The notes under the pieces: model-generated
Seen by the model: the letters and a program-made list of their open reading frames with translations, nothing else
Told to the model about the DNA's origin: nothing
Database searches by the model: none
DNA from: JAVXAG01 sp040307645
GTDB lineage: Bacteria; Bacillota; Clostridia; Peptostreptococcales; Anaerovoracaceae
Direction: 5' to 3'
DNA length: 31,911 nucleotides
Assembly (NCBI GenBank): GCA_040307645.1
Contig: JAWRJF010000088.1
Coordinates: 1 to 31,911, forward strand
Made by a program: the position numbers and the translations under genes
Shown: piece after piece, positions 31,116 to 31,911 of the stretch
Numbering within the stretch: the first letter of the stretch is position 1
Layout of the letters: each line of letters starts with the position of its first letter

Positions 31116-31141
31116 ACATAAACAATTTAGCTTAGTATAAT
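31113..31141 (+). promoter_or_regulatory. Perfect consensus promoter of xis-int
   Basis: TTGACA (31113-31118), 17-base spacer, TATAAT (31136-31141): a full sigma-A consensus, which usually requires repression. A 14-bp palindrome AAACAAATTTGTTT lies in the leader (about 31154-31167). Confidence 0.85.
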
Positions 31142-31192
31142 TAAAAATACAAATTAAACAAATTTGTTTGTGCAAACTAAAGGAGGAGTGGA

Positions 31193-31375
31193 ATGGATAA
31201 AAGAATGTTTATGAAAGCGGATGAGGTGGCAGAAATTCTTGGAGTTTCCAAGGCACATGCCTACAAAATCATCAAAAAGCTGAATGAACAATTGAAAAAG
31301 CAAGTGTATATGACCTTGACAGGAAAAGTAAGCCGTAAGTTCTTTCAGGAAAAGTTTTATGGCTTAGGTGCATAG
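31193..31375 (+). CDS. Excisionase-like helix-turn-helix protein
   Basis: 60 aa: MFMKADEVAEILGVSKAHAY then KIIKKLNEQLKKQ, a winged helix-turn-helix of the excisionase/MerR-like type, with basic C-terminus GKVSRKFFQEKFYG. AAAGGAGGAG precedes the ATG. Ten bases separate it from the integrase gene. It would direct excision and bend DNA at the element ends. Confidence 0.8.
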   Translation: MDKRMFMKADEVAEILGVSKAHAYKIIKKLNEQLKKQVYMTLTGKVSRKFFQEKFYGLGA

Positions 31376-31385
31376 GAGGGATGAG

Positions 31386-31818
31386 ATGTCAGTAAGTAAA
31401 GATCCAAGTGGCAACTGGATGTCATCAACAAGGTACAAGGATTTTACAGGAAAAGTAAAACAAAAACTGAAACGAGGGTTCAAAACAAAAAAGGAAGCAG
31501 TGGAATGGGAACGAAAATTTCTGCAAAAGCAAACGTCAAATCTCACAATGACCTTTGAAAGCTTTGTGGAAATCTACACAGCAGATGTCAAACCAAGGAT
31601 AAAGCAAAACACTTGGCAGACAAAAGAAAATATCATAAGAACAAAGCTATTGCCTTACTTTAAAGGCCGAAAGATGAATGAAATCAAGCCTGCGGACATC
31701 ATAGCTTGGCAAAATAAGATAATGAAAAAGAAAGACAGTAAGGGCAAGAAATTCTCACCAACCTACCTAAAAACAATTCATAATCAGCTAAGTGCAATAT
31801 TTAATCATGCAGTGCATT
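31386..31818 (+). pseudogene. Tyrosine integrase, cut by an IS21-like element
   Basis: 144 codons remain of a gene normally about 380-400 codons. The arm-type DNA-binding domain (DPSGNWMSSTRYKDFTGKVK, FKTKKEAVEWERKF) and most of the core-binding SAM-like domain (TFESFVEIYTADVKPRIKQN to YLKTIHNQLSAIFNHAVH) are present. The catalytic domain with the Arg-His-Arg-Tyr residues is missing in the window: the frame runs into the IS at 31819 and stops at 31875-31877 after about 19 foreign codons. AGGAGG precedes ATG 31386. The rest of the gene may resume after the IS, outside the window. Confidence 0.85.
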
Positions 31819-31911
31819 TGTCAACTGAAAAAGGGTCCACTATTCTATTTGAAAAAGGGTCCACTTATTTGTTTTGATTCCATGCTATAGTGTCTTCCAT
31901 TCTATAGCTTA
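31819..31911 (+). mobile_element. Left end of an IS21-like insertion sequence (partial)
   Basis: Starts TGTCAACTGAAAAAGGGTCC, a typical IS21-family end (TG start and repeated GGTCCAC motifs), and runs off the window. Integrase homology stops exactly here. Orientation of the transposase genes cannot be seen. A GCTATAG / CTATAGC inverted repeat lies near the window end. Confidence 0.7.
31826..31865 (+). repeat. 16-bp direct terminal repeats of the IS21-like element
   Basis: TGAAAAAGGGTCCACT occurs at 31826-31841 and again at 31850-31865, identical and 24 bases apart. IS21-family ends carry such multiple internal repeats, which are transposase-binding sites. Confidence 0.8.

Noticed and set aside
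31500..31515. TGGAATGGGAA in the integrase gene as a second copy of the guaA 3' end
   Set aside because: Only a few bases match, and it lies in coding sequence; not an attachment site.

Overview
The window is AT-rich, has strong AGGAGG-type ribosome-binding sites, short intergenic gaps and classic intrinsic terminators. Its gene content (flavodiiron protein fused to rubredoxin, MinD-type ATPases with inserted ferredoxin domains, DUF134, RocB, NhaC, a sigma-54 activator, several peptidases) points to a strictly anaerobic, probably amino-acid- or peptide-fermenting member of the Clostridia. I cannot name the species. No tRNA, rRNA or CRISPR array was seen.

Layout. 1-141 is the right end of an IS3-family element, followed by the 3' stub of a gene it probably cut (142-360) and a stretch with an orphan promoter and hairpins. 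638-4347 carries a small HTH gene, a GNAT acetyltransferase, a decayed remnant, a RocB-type M20 peptidase and a short-chain dehydrogenase. 4421-5959 (minus) is a three-gene cassette: a DUF2089 regulator between two related membrane proteins. 6270-8753 holds a tandem DUF1294 membrane protein, very small ORFs and the Mg2+ channel gene mgtE. 8969-10351 encodes flavodiiron-rubredoxin. 10694-11954 has small membrane, acetyltransferase and HTH genes. 12223-18790 is a co-directional five-gene cassette: LuxR-type regulator, MFS transporter, M32 carboxypeptidase homologue lacking the zinc motif, second MFS transporter and Xaa-Pro dipeptidyl-peptidase-like hydrolase. 18921-23182 has an NhaC antiporter behind a near-perfect sigma-54 promoter, a sigma-54 activator that has lost its N-terminal sensor, and a divergent YtcJ-type amidohydrolase. 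23341-26856 is a DUF134 / CoA-binding / NifX-like / twin ferredoxin-ATPase / NifX-like cluster resembling the accessory genes of the Desulfovibrio orange-protein (ORP) system. 27014-29826 has a flavin-type oxidoreductase, a small orphan gene, a C_GCAxxG_C_C protein and a GMP synthase whose glutaminase domain is mostly deleted. From about 29885 to the end is the edge of an integrative element (unknown gene, XRE repressor, excisionase-like gene, integrase); the integrase is cut by an IS21-like element running off the window.

The most noteworthy points are three enzymes with predicted altered activity or architecture (M32 homologue without HEXXH, GMP synthase without glutaminase nucleophile, flavodiiron-rubredoxin with an internal ribosome-binding site), the peptide-handling cassette around the M32 homologue, and the sensor-less sigma-54 activator beside a sigma-54 promoter. 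Function statements rest on family recognition by eye; no database search was possible.
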